A DNA stretch of 64,000 nucleotides from Lachnospiraceae bacterium (lineage in GTDB: Bacteria; Bacillota; Clostridia; Lachnospirales; Lachnospiraceae), in NCBI GenBank assembly GCA_028724245.1, contig JAQYDI010000031.1, positions 1 to 64,000 on the forward strand, in the 5' to 3' direction. The position numbers were made by a program, and so were the translations under genes. Shown in pieces: positions 40,319 to 50,500 of the stretch (its first letter is position 1; each line of letters starts with the position of its first letter). The notes below the pieces were generated by a model. It saw nothing but the letters and a program-made list of their open reading frames with translations. It was not told the origin of the DNA and did no database searches.

Positions 40319-41554
40319 TCAGCTTTCTTCATATATCCTGGCTACTGCTTCCATACAGTCGCGCCATGTGCTGATGCAGAGATTATCTCTCAGACCAAAA
40401 AGTATTTTATTCACAACCTTCGAAGTTGCTGTTTCAATTGCCTTTTCCAGCTCTTCTTTCTCGTCTTCCGAAACATTGAGCCGGCGCATGGGCTTTGTCA
40501 GACGCAGTTCCACATCCTGCGCTGCCTGTGCACAAACCTGCTGAACCACAGGAACCAGATCCCTGCATCCATACCATAAATTAAAGTCATCAATAAATTC
40601 CTGCAGAATCATTTCTGCCTCCGCAGTCGCTTTTTTCAGCTGCTCATGCTCGATTTCCAATCCAAAACTGTCAATATCATAGAGCGTAATTCCTTCCAGA
40701 TTCCCTACTTCCCTGTCAATATCCCTGGGAACAGCCAGATCGATCATGATCACATCTTTCTTTCTGGGTACCTGTGTTATCTCACAATATTTAATCGTAC
40801 AATTGGGACTGGCTGTGGCGCTGACCACAAGATCACAGTATTTCAAATACTCCATACGGTCTCCGTAATTAATGCGGCAGCAGTTTCCGGGAATCTGAAC
40901 CTGTCCATTATGATACTGACGCACGGTGACTGTCACATCAGCCCCTTCTCTGATCAGAGCAGTGGCTGCAAGCTTCCCCATCTCTCCATTGCCGATTACC
41001 ATACAGGTCATGCTCCCCAGATCAATTCCCTGCGCCTTCAGATTATGAACCGCCCCCGTAATGGCAGATGCATCATTGCCGGTCAGTCTGACCTGTGTTT
41101 TCACTTTTTTTCCTGCTGATACTGCTGTACGGAACAATGTTTCCAGCACTTTATCGGTGCAGAATACTTCTCTTGACAGAGACAGCGCATTTTTCACCTG
41201 AGTAATAATCTGATCGTCACCAATGATCTTGGATTTCAGACCGCAGGCAGTTTCAAACAGATGCCTGACCGCCTCATCGCCCTCGCGCTCGGTAAAAAAG
41301 CCCCTGTATTCCTGTGTTTCAACACCTTTCAGCCTGCACAGTTCATCATACAGAGAAAAAGTGACTTCAGCATCAACGCTGACCCAGAGCTCCATGCGAT
41401 TGCAGGTTGAAAGAATGATAACACCATCTATTCCATCCCGTTCTTTCAATTCTTCCATGGCATGGCAGGCTCCGGCCCGTGTAAAGGAAAACAGTTCACG
41501 GTAATCTACTGTCGCCTTACTGTGGTCAATGCCTATCATTTTAATTTTATTCAT
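40319..41554 (-). CDS. hemA: Glutamyl-tRNA reductase
   Basis: The 411-residue enzyme has the family pattern: MIGIDHSKATVDYRE at the start, ILSTCNRMELW with the catalytic cysteine near 50, GDDQIITQVKNAL, and the NADPH motif VIGNGEMGKLAATAL near 180. It reduces glutamyl-tRNA to glutamate-1-semialdehyde, step one of tetrapyrrole synthesis. I choose the ATG at 41554, preceded by GGGGGAAG. The first gene of its block, it lies just past the efp terminator. The N-terminus lacks an obvious haem-feedback degradation tag. Confidence 0.95.
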   Translation of the reverse strand: MNKIKMIGIDHSKATVDYRELFSFTRAGACHAMEELKERDGIDGVIILSTCNRMELWVSVDAEVTFSLYDELCRLKGVETQEYRGFFTEREGDEAVRHLFETACGLKSKIIGDDQIITQVKNALSLSREVFCTDKVLETLFRTAVSAGKKVKTQVRLTGNDASAITGAVHNLKAQGIDLGSMTCMVIGNGEMGKLAATALIREGADVTVTVRQYHNGQVQIPGNCCRINYGDRMEYLKYCDLVVSATASPNCTIKYCEITQVPRKKDVIMIDLAVPRDIDREVGNLEGITLYDIDSFGLEIEHEQLKKATAEAEMILQEFIDDFNLWYGCRDLVPVVQQVCAQAAQDVELRLTKPMRRLNVSEDEKEELEKAIETATSKVVNKILFGLRDNLCISTWRDCMEAVARIYEES

Positions 41555-41585
41555 GTTTCTTCCCCCGACACTCACCATACTTCGT

Positions 41586-41619
41586 AAAAAAGCTGGAACA
41601 CATATCCGCATTCCAGCCT
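41586..41619 (-). terminator. Terminator of efp
   Basis: GGCTGGAA (41611-41618, minus sense) pairs with TTCCAGCT (41591-41598) across a twelve-base loop, followed by T6. Confidence 0.8.
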
Positions 41620-41657
41620 TTCAATCACATCATCATGCACATTATGCCGTGATTTGC

Positions 41658-42215
41658 TTATACTCTTGATAAATATTCGCCTGTTCTTGTATCAATCTTG
41701 ATCTTATCGCCCAGATTAACAAATAAAGGTACGTAAACCAGTGCGCCTGTTTCTACAGTTGCAGGTTTTGTAGCACCTGTAGCGGTATCACCTTTGAAGC
41801 CGGGTTCTGTATCTGTGATTTCAAGTTCAACAAACAGAGGCGGCTCAACAGCAAATACATTGCCCTTGTGTGAAATAATCTTAACCATTTCGTTTTCTTT
41901 CACGAATTTCAGGGCATCACCGATCTGTTCCTGATTCAGACCAATCTGTTCAAATGTATTCATATCCATGAAATAGAACAGATCTCCATCGCTGTACAGA
42001 TACTGCATTTCAACTCTGTCAATACGTGCTTCTTCAAACTTTTCGGTCGGTCTGAAAGTTTTTTCAACAACGCCGCCGTTGATAATATTTTTCAGTTTTG
42101 TTCTTACGAAAGCTGCACCTTTACCGGGTTTTACATGCTGAAATTCAATAATCTGATAGATGTTATTATCATATTCGATAGTAATACCATTTCTAAAATC
42201 GCCAGCTGATAACAT
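41658..42215 (-). CDS. efp: Translation elongation factor P
   Basis: The 185-residue protein is full length with three beta-barrel domains. The tRNA-facing loop [12 protein letters not shown] (Lys near 32-34) is present, as are [19 protein letters not shown] and the C-terminal [19 protein letters not shown] relieves ribosome stalling at polyproline stretches. The loop lysine may be modified as in other bacteria, but no modifying enzyme is in the window. It follows yqeG on the same strand by 101 bases, which contain a 12-bp direct repeat. Confidence 0.97.
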   Translation of the reverse strand: MLSAGDFRNGITIEYDNNIYQIIEFQHVKPGKGAAFVRTKLKNIINGGVVEKTFRPTEKFEEARIDRVEMQYLYSDGDLFYFMDMNTFEQIGLNQEQIGDALKFVKENEMVKIISHKGNVFAVEPPLFVELEITDTEPGFKGDTATGATKPATVETGALVYVPLFVNLGDKIKIDTRTGEYLSRV

Positions 42216-42278
42216 AGAAAATTTCCTCCTTGAGTCGTTCCTTGCCTTTTGGGGCTTTCCGTTCCGAACACATATCAG

Positions 42279-42316
42279 AACAGTTCAATTCATTTTATAC
42301 TAAAAACAGTTCAATT
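42279..42316. repeat. 12-bp direct repeat in front of efp
   Basis: AACAGTTCAATT occurs at 42279-42290 and at 42305-42316, 26 bases apart, flanking the sequence TATAAA (minus sense) that may serve as the efp -10 box. Possible operator or chance; the right copy abuts the yqeG stop codon. Confidence 0.45.
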
Positions 42317-42844
42317 TCAACTGTTTTTCCCGTTTTTCTGAGATTTCTGCAATTTGTAGAAAAACAGTACAATCTTCTCCAGATAACGTTTCAATACGAT
42401 CTGGATTTCTTCCTTTGGATGAATCGGTTTTACCAGTACGCTGTAAATACCTGCTCTTCTTGCACCGTAAACATCCGTAAATATCTGATCACCCACAAAA
42501 AATACCTGATCTCTGGACAGTCCCATCTTCTCTACCGCTTTCAGATAAGCCTTTCTTGACGGTTTATGCGCATCATATACATAAAACGCTCCGCCGATAT
42601 CTCCGGCAAAGGATGCAACTCTCGGCTCCTTGTTGTTGGAAATCAGGCAGAACCGGTAGCCCATCTCCCGCAGAGCTGCGAAATGACGGATTGCTCTCTC
42701 ATCCGCCGGTGCCCCATGAGGAACCAATGTATTATCAATATCATAGATAATCCCCCGATACCCCCGGTCATACATCTGCTTGTAATCGAGGGTAAACGTG
42801 CTGTCCTGGTATTCATCCGGATAAAATGCTGATAAAACTGCCAT
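42317..42844 (-). CDS. yqeG: YqeG-type HAD (III A) phosphatase
   Basis: The 175-residue protein has DIDNTLVPHGAPADER with the nucleophile Asp near 36, LISNNKEPRV near 67 and VFFVGDQIFTDVYGARRAG near 115, the YqeG pattern of a small HAD phosphatase without a large cap. It is widespread in Firmicutes, usually near YqeH and ribosome-assembly genes, and related phosphatases act on phosphatidylglycerol phosphate, but the substrate here is not proven. It lies three bases after nrdR. Confidence 0.9.
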   Translation of the reverse strand: MAVLSAFYPDEYQDSTFTLDYKQMYDRGYRGIIYDIDNTLVPHGAPADERAIRHFAALREMGYRFCLISNNKEPRVASFAGDIGGAFYVYDAHKPSRKAYLKAVEKMGLSRDQVFFVGDQIFTDVYGARRAGIYSVLVKPIHPKEEIQIVLKRYLEKIVLFFYKLQKSQKNGKNS

Positions 42845-42847
42845 AGA

Positions 42848-43306
42848 TCATCCCTGCTTTCGATACAGTTTTTCCAGTTCAGCCAGAAATGTATTCACAT
42901 CTCTGAATTCCCGGTACACTGATGCAAAACGTACGTAGGCAACCTCATCCAGTTCCTTCAGCTGCTTCATCACCAGTTCACCGATCGTATTACTGCGTAC
43001 TTCTTTGTCTTCCATTGCAAAAATCTGTGCTTCGATACTATCTACTGCAGCATTGATCGCGCTGGTCGAAACCGGACGTTTATGACATGCCCGCATAATT
43101 CCGCTTTCAATTTTTGAACGATCATAAGGCTCCCGGTTATTATCCTTCTTAATTACCATCAGAGGGATTGTCTCTACCTTTTCGTAAGTCGTAAACCTGC
43201 GGCTGCAGGCATCACACTGTCTGCGGCGCCGGATGGAACAGTTATCCTCTGCCGGTCTTGAGTCTATTACTCTTGTATTATCTTCACCACAATACGGACA
43301 TTTCAT
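42848..43306 (-). CDS. nrdR: Transcriptional repressor NrdR
   Basis: The 152-residue protein starts MKCPYCGEDNTRVIDSRP and has CDACSRRFTTYEKVE, giving the four-cysteine zinc ribbon, then the ATP-cone domain (KKDNNREPYDRSKIESGI). It senses dATP/ATP and represses ribonucleotide reductase genes. The start at 43306 has GGAG about 9 bases upstream. No NrdR boxes or nrd genes are visible in the window, so its targets lie elsewhere. It sits between ylmC and yqeG on the same strand. Confidence 0.96.
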   Translation of the reverse strand: MKCPYCGEDNTRVIDSRPAEDNCSIRRRRQCDACSRRFTTYEKVETIPLMVIKKDNNREPYDRSKIESGIMRACHKRPVSTSAINAAVDSIEAQIFAMEDKEVRSNTIGELVMKQLKELDEVAYVRFASVYREFRDVNTFLAELEKLYRKQG

Positions 43307-43310
43307 AATA

Positions 43311-43583
43311 TTATTTCTCCTGTTTTCCCGGTCTGGTACCGGAAAGTTCCTTTGGATTTATCTCTACCAGTATAATTTCCTCACCAAACTGTTTTACGCA
43401 GCAAAAGGGAATCACCACTTCATGATTTTTTCCGCAGCAGGAAAACAGTCTGGGCGGTCCCGGAATGATCAGCGCCTGAATAACTCCCGTCTGGGGACAA
43501 AATTCCACATCTGATACAAATCCCAGTTTTCTGCAATCACAGATATTCACCACTTCTTTGTCACGACAATCAAATAATCTCAT
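43311..43583 (-). CDS. ylmC: YlmC/YmxH-type PRC-barrel protein
   Basis: The 90-residue protein begins MRLFDCRDKEVVNICDCRKLGFVSDVEF and has IPGPPRLFSCCGKNHEVVIPFCCVKQFGEEIILVEI, the small PRC-barrel family linked to sporulation in clostridia. Two adjacent pairs of cysteines (CC twice) are notable. The role is uncertain; family members are expressed during spore formation. The upstream 104 bases contain no strong promoter. It is the first gene of the ylmC-nrdR-yqeG(-efp) run, and nrdR begins four bases after its stop. Confidence 0.85.
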   Translation of the reverse strand: MRLFDCRDKEVVNICDCRKLGFVSDVEFCPQTGVIQALIIPGPPRLFSCCGKNHEVVIPFCCVKQFGEEIILVEINPKELSGTRPGKQEK

Positions 43584-43687
43584 AGAATCAGCTCTGAAAC
43601 ACTTTTCTCCTTAACATCATATGAAAAAATGCTGCAAAATAAATCACATGACAATAAATGACCGTCAATCCTGTCAGTGCCTGAATT

Positions 43688-45277
43688 CTACCAGCGTCCG
43701 AATTCTGCCAGTTTCAGATCAGGATTCCTTTCCTCCACCATACCGACACTCCATCTGTTGGCAAACAGCAGAAGAGGATTTCCCTTCAGATCCTTAATCC
43801 GCTTCATGTCGGAAGTACCCTGAATCTTATTCACATCGATATCTTCATTCTCGATCCAGCGGATATATTCATATGGAAGCTGCTCCAGACGCACTTCCAC
43901 ATTGTACTCTGTTTTCAGGCGATGTACCAGTACGTCAAACTGCAGTACGCCGACTACACCCACAATAATTTCTTCCATACCGGTATTAAATTCCTGAAAA
44001 ATCTGAATGGCACCTTCCTGAGCGATCTGGCTGACACCTTTTATAAACTGCTTTCTCTTCATGGTATCAGTCTGACGAACTCTTGCAAAATGTTCCGGTG
44101 CAAATGTAGGAATTCCCTCAAAGGCAAACTGTGTACCCGGCTGGCAGATCGTATCACCGATATTGAAAATACCCGGATCAAAAACACCAATAATATCGCC
44201 CGCATAAGCTTCTTCCACAATCTTTCTCTCCTGAGCCATCATCTGCTGAGGCTGGGAAAGTTTGATCTTTTTACCGCCCTGCGTATGATAAACTTCCATA
44301 CCGGCTTCAAATCTGCCGGAGCAGATCCGCATAAACGCAATACGGTCTCTGTGAGCCTTGTTCATGTTGGCCTGGATCTTAAATACAAAAGCTGAAAACG
44401 GATTCTCAACAGGATCGATCAGGCCCGCATCGGAGTTTCTTGCCATGGGTGCATAAGTCATGGCAAGGAAATGCTTCAGGAAAGTTTCCACACCAAAATT
44501 CGTCAGAGCAGAGCCGAAGAAAACCGGTGACAGTTCTCCGCGGCTGACCATATCCTGATCAAATTCCTGCCCTGCGCCATCCAGAAGTTCAATATCCTCC
44601 TTCAGCTGATCATAATACTGGAATCCGATGATTTCTTCCAGATTCGGATCATCTACAGAAATTTCCTCAACTGCAACTTCCTTCATACCGCTGTCAGCCG
44701 CCGTAAATTTTGATATGATTCTCGTATTCCTGTCATAGGTACCTTTAAAGTTCTTGCCGCATCCAATGGGCCAGTTCACAGGACAGGTTGCAATTCCCAG
44801 AACATTCTCAATGTCATCCATCAGTTCAAAGGGATCATTGGCTTCCCGGTCCAGTTTATTGATAAATGTAAAAATCGGTATATGACGCATGACACATACT
44901 TTAAACAGTTTGATCGTCTGCGGTTCCACACCTTTCGATGCATCAATTACCATGACTGCAGAATCTGCCGCCATCAGGGTTCTGTACGTATCTTCCGAGA
45001 AATCCTGATGACCAGGGGTATCCAGAATATTGATACAGTATCCATCATATTCGAACTGCATAACAGAAGAGGTAACGGAAATACCTCTTTCTTTTTCGAT
45101 TTCCATCCAGTCGGAAACTGCATGTCTTGCAGTTTTTCTTCCTTTTACAGACCCTGCCAGATTGATCGCTCCGCCATAAAGCAGCAGTTTCTCCGTTAAT
45201 GTGGTTTTACCGGCATCGGGATGCGATATAATGGCAAAAGTCCGTCTTCTCTCTATTTCCTGTTTCAGGTCAGACAC
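43688..45277 (-). CDS. prfC: Peptide chain release factor 3
   Basis: The 529-residue GTPase has G1 SHPDAGKTTLTEKLL near 20, G3 DTPGHQDFSEDTYR near 88 and G4 NKLDRE near 142, with domains II and III as in RF3 and the typical C-terminal HRLKTEYNVEVRLEQLPYEY. It recycles RF1 and RF2 after termination. The start is GTG at 45277 with AGGAAAACGAAA upstream. A consensus promoter lies within the end of the preceding gene, so it can be transcribed alone. Full length. Confidence 0.97.
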   Translation of the reverse strand: MSDLKQEIERRRTFAIISHPDAGKTTLTEKLLLYGGAINLAGSVKGRKTARHAVSDWMEIEKERGISVTSSVMQFEYDGYCINILDTPGHQDFSEDTYRTLMAADSAVMVIDASKGVEPQTIKLFKVCVMRHIPIFTFINKLDREANDPFELMDDIENVLGIATCPVNWPIGCGKNFKGTYDRNTRIISKFTAADSGMKEVAVEEISVDDPNLEEIIGFQYYDQLKEDIELLDGAGQEFDQDMVSRGELSPVFFGSALTNFGVETFLKHFLAMTYAPMARNSDAGLIDPVENPFSAFVFKIQANMNKAHRDRIAFMRICSGRFEAGMEVYHTQGGKKIKLSQPQQMMAQERKIVEEAYAGDIIGVFDPGIFNIGDTICQPGTQFAFEGIPTFAPEHFARVRQTDTMKRKQFIKGVSQIAQEGAIQIFQEFNTGMEEIIVGVVGVLQFDVLVHRLKTEYNVEVRLEQLPYEYIRWIENEDIDVNKIQGTSDMKRIKDLKGNPLLLFANRWSVGMVEERNPDLKLAEFGRW

Positions 45278-45338
45278 TTTCGTTTTCCTTTCAAATTACA
45301 ATAATATAAACATGTTTCAAAATTACACACATCGTATT

Positions 45339-45367
45339 ATTATACTTAAAAAATGTCTCCTTGACAA
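45339..45367 (-). promoter_or_regulatory. prfC promoter
   Basis: TTGTCA (45362-45367) and TATAAT (45339-45344) are 17 bases apart on the minus strand. The -35 box lies inside the last codons of the upstream TPR gene. Confidence 0.75.
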
Positions 45368-46221
45368 CAGCTTTTGGAAATTTTGCGAAAATCCTTCTTC
45401 CATTTGCCGAAAAGTTCTTCCGCTGCCGTATCTGCCGCATTATTCTGTCCGCTTTTTTCATCCATCTGCTGAAATTCCGAAACAGTTTCTCCATAATCTG
45501 CTGAAGCGGCCTCTCTCTCGATCTTATCTTTTTTTCGTTTAAAATTCTCCTGCCAGCTTTTCATGGTAATGCCATGGATACCGGAGAAAATATTCTCATC
45601 GCAGACCTGTACGGGACTGATACATGACAATTCATATAATTCCTGAAGGATCGATTCCTGATGAAGATAACCGTATGCCTTTGACAGAGCATCTCCGGCC
45701 GCTTTCCATTCGAATGCCGTCATATAGATTCTTCCCAGACTCCGGTAAATCATTCCCGTTTCTTCATCATTCAGCCTGATTTTTCTCTGCAGGTCTGCCT
45801 GCAGAAGCTGCTGATAAAGTTCAGCTGCCCGGTCATATTCTTTCTGTTTCAGAAAAAGATCTGCCTGAAGCTTTTTCTTTCCGGAATCCGGCAATTTCTG
45901 GAAGACTGTTACTTTTTCTTTCATTTCTTTCCGCTCGGTTTCATCCATATCCCCTATGGAAAGGGCCAGTTCCCCTGCAAGAACCACAGGGCTGACCTGA
46001 GATACTCTGGAAATCACCAGTTCTGCCAGATCGCGGCGGTTCATCTCTTCCTGAAGAAAACGTATCAGCCCGGTATCAAAAAAATCATCCTCGATCAGAT
46101 ACAGAAAATGCTGCAGAAAATAACTCAGTTCTTCCAGTGAATACAGATGGATTCCGGCAGCCGCTGCATACAGGGGCTGTTTTACTTTCCCGGTATCCAG
46201 ACATCTGACAACTCTTCCCAT
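45346..46221 (-). CDS. TPR-like protein of the DUF5716/DUF5717 operon
   Basis: The 291-residue protein has no signal peptide and is largely helical. Two or more TPR-like helix pairs are visible between about 115 and 205, for example YDRAAELYQQLLQA and IYRSLGRIYMTAFEWKAAGDALSKAYGYL. The N-terminal 110 residues are a further helical domain (LEELSYFLQHFLYLIEDDFFDTGL). The C-terminal 70 residues are a charged tail rich in Lys, Glu and Asp. It follows the Hsp70-like gene by 18 bases, with GGAGG at its start, and probably acts as the adaptor of that pair. I recognise no named family with confidence. Confidence 0.6.
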   Translation of the reverse strand: MGRVVRCLDTGKVKQPLYAAAAGIHLYSLEELSYFLQHFLYLIEDDFFDTGLIRFLQEEMNRRDLAELVISRVSQVSPVVLAGELALSIGDMDETERKEMKEKVTVFQKLPDSGKKKLQADLFLKQKEYDRAAELYQQLLQADLQRKIRLNDEETGMIYRSLGRIYMTAFEWKAAGDALSKAYGYLHQESILQELYELSCISPVQVCDENIFSGIHGITMKSWQENFKRKKDKIEREAASADYGETVSEFQQMDEKSGQNNAADTAAEELFGKWKKDFRKISKSCCQGDIF

Positions 46222-46239
46222 ACAAAGTACCTCCTGACA

Positions 46240-47505
46240 CTAAACATGATAGTGCTGTTCCACCACCCGACCGGTTGATGGATAAATCTCTCCAAATCCC
46301 AGATCCTCCACGCGCACAACCATGGAATCCATATCGGAAAATGCAACGGAAAGCCTGATTTTTGTTCGTTCCCTTCCGTCACACATAAAAGCCGTAAGAT
46401 CCAGAGGCAGACTGCGGCTTTCCTGAGCTCCTGCATTTCTCACAAACAGATTCAGACTGCTCTGGCCGATCAGATTCAGGTCAACGGATGTTCTGGCTTC
46501 ATAACAGCTTGTCCCGGCCCGGACAAGAACCATCTGTTCATTTTCTCCATGTTCATCAACAAAGATGCTGACAGTTGTACTGACTCTTCCTTCACAGATG
46601 CAGCGGTAAGGAAAGTTCCGGTGATCATCCGCAATATGATATGCCGCAAAAGCAGCTCCCATTCCATATAAAGCCTCCACCTGATAAACTTTTCTGCTTT
46701 TCTGTGATGAAATACTCAAAATAAACTGTCTGGCCCATGATACATCTTCAAAACCTTCTCCGCAAAGCATGACACTGCTGATGATCTTACCTGACATCTT
46801 TTTCTCTGCCAGACCTGCAAACCATCTGTCCGCCGCATTTTGGGCCTCTTCCTCATATCTGAGCTGAAGAACAGAAGGTGCACCTTTGATCTCTTCCATA
46901 TGAGACTGAGCAGTAACCGGCCGCAGTCCCTTGATCTGACTGACTTCGTAGCAGTACAGTCCCTTCTGACCGTAATCAAACAGCAGGCTGACATTGCTCC
47001 ATATTTCACGTTTCTGGCTCATCAGATAATACATAAAACATTCCTGCCTGTTCAGAATATGAATATTCATCGGGTCTATTCCCAGTCCGCTGCAGAGCCT
47101 GCTGATTTTCTCAGCATCCCTGATTTCTGCCTTCTCCATGCAGACTGCAAGGCTTTCAATCTGTTCTGTACCGGAGCGCCTCATCGCCTCTTTCAGTATA
47201 TAATTCATATACTCCCGGAACATATCCTCATCTGTATAACATGATCCATTTATCTTCAGACACTGACCGCTCTGAAACAGCGTGATCAGGCGGTTCAATA
47301 CGATGCATCCTTCTTTTCCCTGCTTTTTTTCCGCTTCTGCGCCCGCATACCATCTGTTATGTCCGGTATCAAAACACAGATAGGACGGAATCCTGTATTC
47401 ACCTGTCTGATCCTGCAGTTTCTGGACTTTCCTGTCAGCAGGATTCAGCCATGCCATACTGCATCCGGAATCATCCAGTTCAATCCCAAGATATAATCTT
47501 TCCAT
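46240..47505 (-). CDS. Hsp70/actin-fold protein, probable DUF5716 family
   Basis: The 421-residue protein begins LYLGIELDDSGCSMAWLNP, a variant of the Hsp70 first phosphate loop, then EYRIPSYLCFD (like the IPS segment of Hsp70). Later segments are VSLLFDYGQKGLYCYEV (phosphate 2-like) near 170 and VMLCGEGFEDVSW (adenosine-like) near 245. The last 130 residues, ending VVRVEDLGFGEIYPSTG, look like the start of an Hsp70 substrate-binding beta domain but stop short of a lid. The nucleotide-loop residues are atypical, so it may not turn over ATP. I believe this is DUF5716, and its neighbour is DUF5717. The function is unknown. Confidence 0.65.
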   Translation of the reverse strand: MERLYLGIELDDSGCSMAWLNPADRKVQKLQDQTGEYRIPSYLCFDTGHNRWYAGAEAEKKQGKEGCIVLNRLITLFQSGQCLKINGSCYTDEDMFREYMNYILKEAMRRSGTEQIESLAVCMEKAEIRDAEKISRLCSGLGIDPMNIHILNRQECFMYYLMSQKREIWSNVSLLFDYGQKGLYCYEVSQIKGLRPVTAQSHMEEIKGAPSVLQLRYEEEAQNAADRWFAGLAEKKMSGKIISSVMLCGEGFEDVSWARQFILSISSQKSRKVYQVEALYGMGAAFAAYHIADDHRNFPYRCICEGRVSTTVSIFVDEHGENEQMVLVRAGTSCYEARTSVDLNLIGQSSLNLFVRNAGAQESRSLPLDLTAFMCDGRERTKIRLSVAFSDMDSMVVRVEDLGFGEIYPSTGRVVEQHYHV

Positions 47506-47586
47506 TTTCTCCTATCAACTCTCCAAATAGATTTCTCACTATACTAACAAATCACTGCTGCAGAACAGCGGTACCGTCATCTCCCG

Positions 47587-50500
47587 TTAATGAACAGCTT
47601 CATTCTTTCCAACAGAGTCAATCATCCTCAGCATCATATCATAATTTCTCATCTGTTCTGACACCGGTTCGCCATTATGCAGACGAACCGCAATCTCCTG
47701 CAGCCTCCGGTATCGGTCATTCCCTGAAGCAGATTGCGGCATATAAGTCCAGTCTTCCATAATCTGCCACTCTGTCACCTGTTTCCCGCAATGAAAACGG
47801 TAACATACTTTTTCTCCGGCAAACACAACGATCTCTGCGGAATACAGACAGTCATATACCTGACGGGTCTGCACCCGATACCTGGTCTGCGGTTCTTCAT
47901 CAACGTAATATTCTGCCCACAAATCTTCCTGATTTTTGGAAACCCTTTCAAAAAGATCCTCATGAAATGCTCCGGCAGCTGAAAGATTCACCTGAATAAC
48001 AGGAACGGCTGCCATGCCGTACTGCGCCGCCGCCCTCTGCACAAAATCCAGATACAGTCCCATATCCAGCATATTACCGCACATCTTTTCCAGAACAATA
48101 CGCTCTGTATCATGATCCATCCCAACCTCCTGATCATACTTCAGACAGGCCAGCTGACATGGTACTGTAAGGCTGGAAATATTGCCTGAATGGATCACCA
48201 TACTCTGCAGTGCAGCCATAACATCAGCTTCCATATCACAGCTTTCACATAAATACGCATGACAGATCCGGTTGACTGCCGCCTGAATCAACAGCTTTGC
48301 CGGTTCCCGGTTGACAACAGTAACAAACAGTTCCTGAATCATATCCATATCCGCTCCAGCCTCCATCAACAGGCGCAGAAGCAGCTTCTGTTCCAGTTCC
48401 TCACAGGTAAGTTTTTTTTCCAGACAGGCTCTGTACAGACTTACAAGCAGTTCTTTTTTTCCCTGACAGTTCCGTGACAGATACTGCAACAGAATATCCT
48501 CCAGAATTCCTTTATAAAACAGATAGATCAGGAGATTTATCAATTCCGTGTTAGTTTCATTCTCCGGATACTGTACAAGCGCTTCCGCCAGTTCCAGAAG
48601 CAGATTGTCATCTACAGAATCCTGCGACAGACCTGACAAAAATCCGGCTGCTTCCGTATAATACTTTTTACGAATCAGAATTTCCGTAAAAACTGCCATC
48701 TGCTCTCTGTCCATCAGTTCCAAATATCTGCATACTGCCTGAATATCCGAATTCTCAAAACAGCTTCCTTTTTTATCAGATAAAACAAAATCAAGCAGAC
48801 CTTTCCGGAAATCATCATCCAGAGAATCATCTTTCAGATACTGCATGCAAAGCCGGAAATCACACCGGTCATATTCCTTCTCTACAATATGGGCATGTGT
48901 CTGCAGCAGTAACAGCATCTCATCATCCGGGCAGAGTTTTTCACAGCATTCCATCAACTCCCTGTCCTGCATCAGGGGATAGACTTTCAGGCTGACCCCG
49001 TTGATTCTTATTCCCTGACGATTCTGTAAATGAAATCTGCCGTTTCCGCCAGGAACACACAGACAGGTTTTTCCATTCATAAACACCCCTGTCTGCGGTT
49101 CTTTAAAAATTCCGCTTTCAAAAACAACCTGATATCCATCCGGAACCTGTGCTTTTACCTGTACCAGATACAGCATGGGAACCAGCGCACAGGCCAGTTC
49201 TTCATCAATATTATCCGGTGAAATGATTTCTCCTGCAAGAAGAGCCAGATCTTCACTCCAACAGCTGTGCATGATCTGTCTTTTCACAAATTCCTGCATC
49301 CCGTAAGTATAATGATCATAAATCTGAGAATCTTCCGTATAAAACTGCAGTACATTCAGCAAAAGCCTCGTATAAATCTGCGGATTCACAAAATCATCCA
49401 ATGCAAAATACAGCAGAACCTCACGATTTACAGGTTTTTCATATCCTGAAGGAAGGGTATACATGTAATAATCAAACAGTCTGGCTATTTTCATCCCCTC
49501 TTCCACTGCTTTTTCATAGTATGGAAATGCAGTGCTGCCTTTCTGATTTGACCGGATCATTACAGTACATAACGTTGACAGCATATCTCTGGACGGATAC
49601 TTATCATACAGTTTTTTATACATGCTGCATATATACGGTGTATACAGCTCCGGTCTGCACAGAGATGCACATTCCGCTGTTTTTGCAGAAATGATATGAT
49701 TTTTTATGCCTGCATACAGGCAGTGTCCTGCCCATCCGTCAATTCCGGTATCCAGAAATCGTTCCACCTGAGGATTTTCCAGAAGAAAAGCGCCGTAAAC
49801 AAACAGATATGGACTCGCGTTGCCGCGCTGATACAAACGTCCCAATTCTTCCCACAAACCAACCGGTTCTGTATCTGCCAGCTGCAGGCAATCACCGCAC
49901 AGAAGAAGAACCAGATCCGCATCTTTCGGTTCCCTGTCCATGGCATTCTGAATATAACTTCCCAGCTGCTGCTTTCTGACTGCCGCTTCCCGCATCTGAC
50001 GCTGATACAGTGCGATTCCATACTGCAGGTTCAAAAGCATGCAGTACTCGATACAATGTTCTTTTTTAGCTGCAGTAACCACATTGCGGATTCTGCTTTC
50101 CAGTTTTGAAGCATAGGATACATTGCCGTCAGCCAGTGCGGCAAAAGCTTCATATATTTTATACCGGACACAATCCGGCCTCAGACGGGCAAGAAGCTGA
50201 ATTCCGGAAGTAATCTGTTCCAGAAGCTCCTGCTGCTTTTCCTGCTGCCTGTCCTGATGTAAAAGGAGCAGTCTTTCCAGGTTCAATTTTGTGATACGAA
50301 GTCTTTCCGTTTTTTCTCTGCGGATATTTTCCGGAAGTTTTTTCCGTGCCGTTTTATGGCTTTCTTCGCACTGCACAGTCTGAGTTCTGCCGCTGATTTC
50401 ATCACCAGAACCCTTTTTCTTTCCTGTTGACCTGAAATGCAGCGGGATTACATATTCACCGCCGTTCCAGCACAACAGTATCCCATCTGTGCTCCATTCT

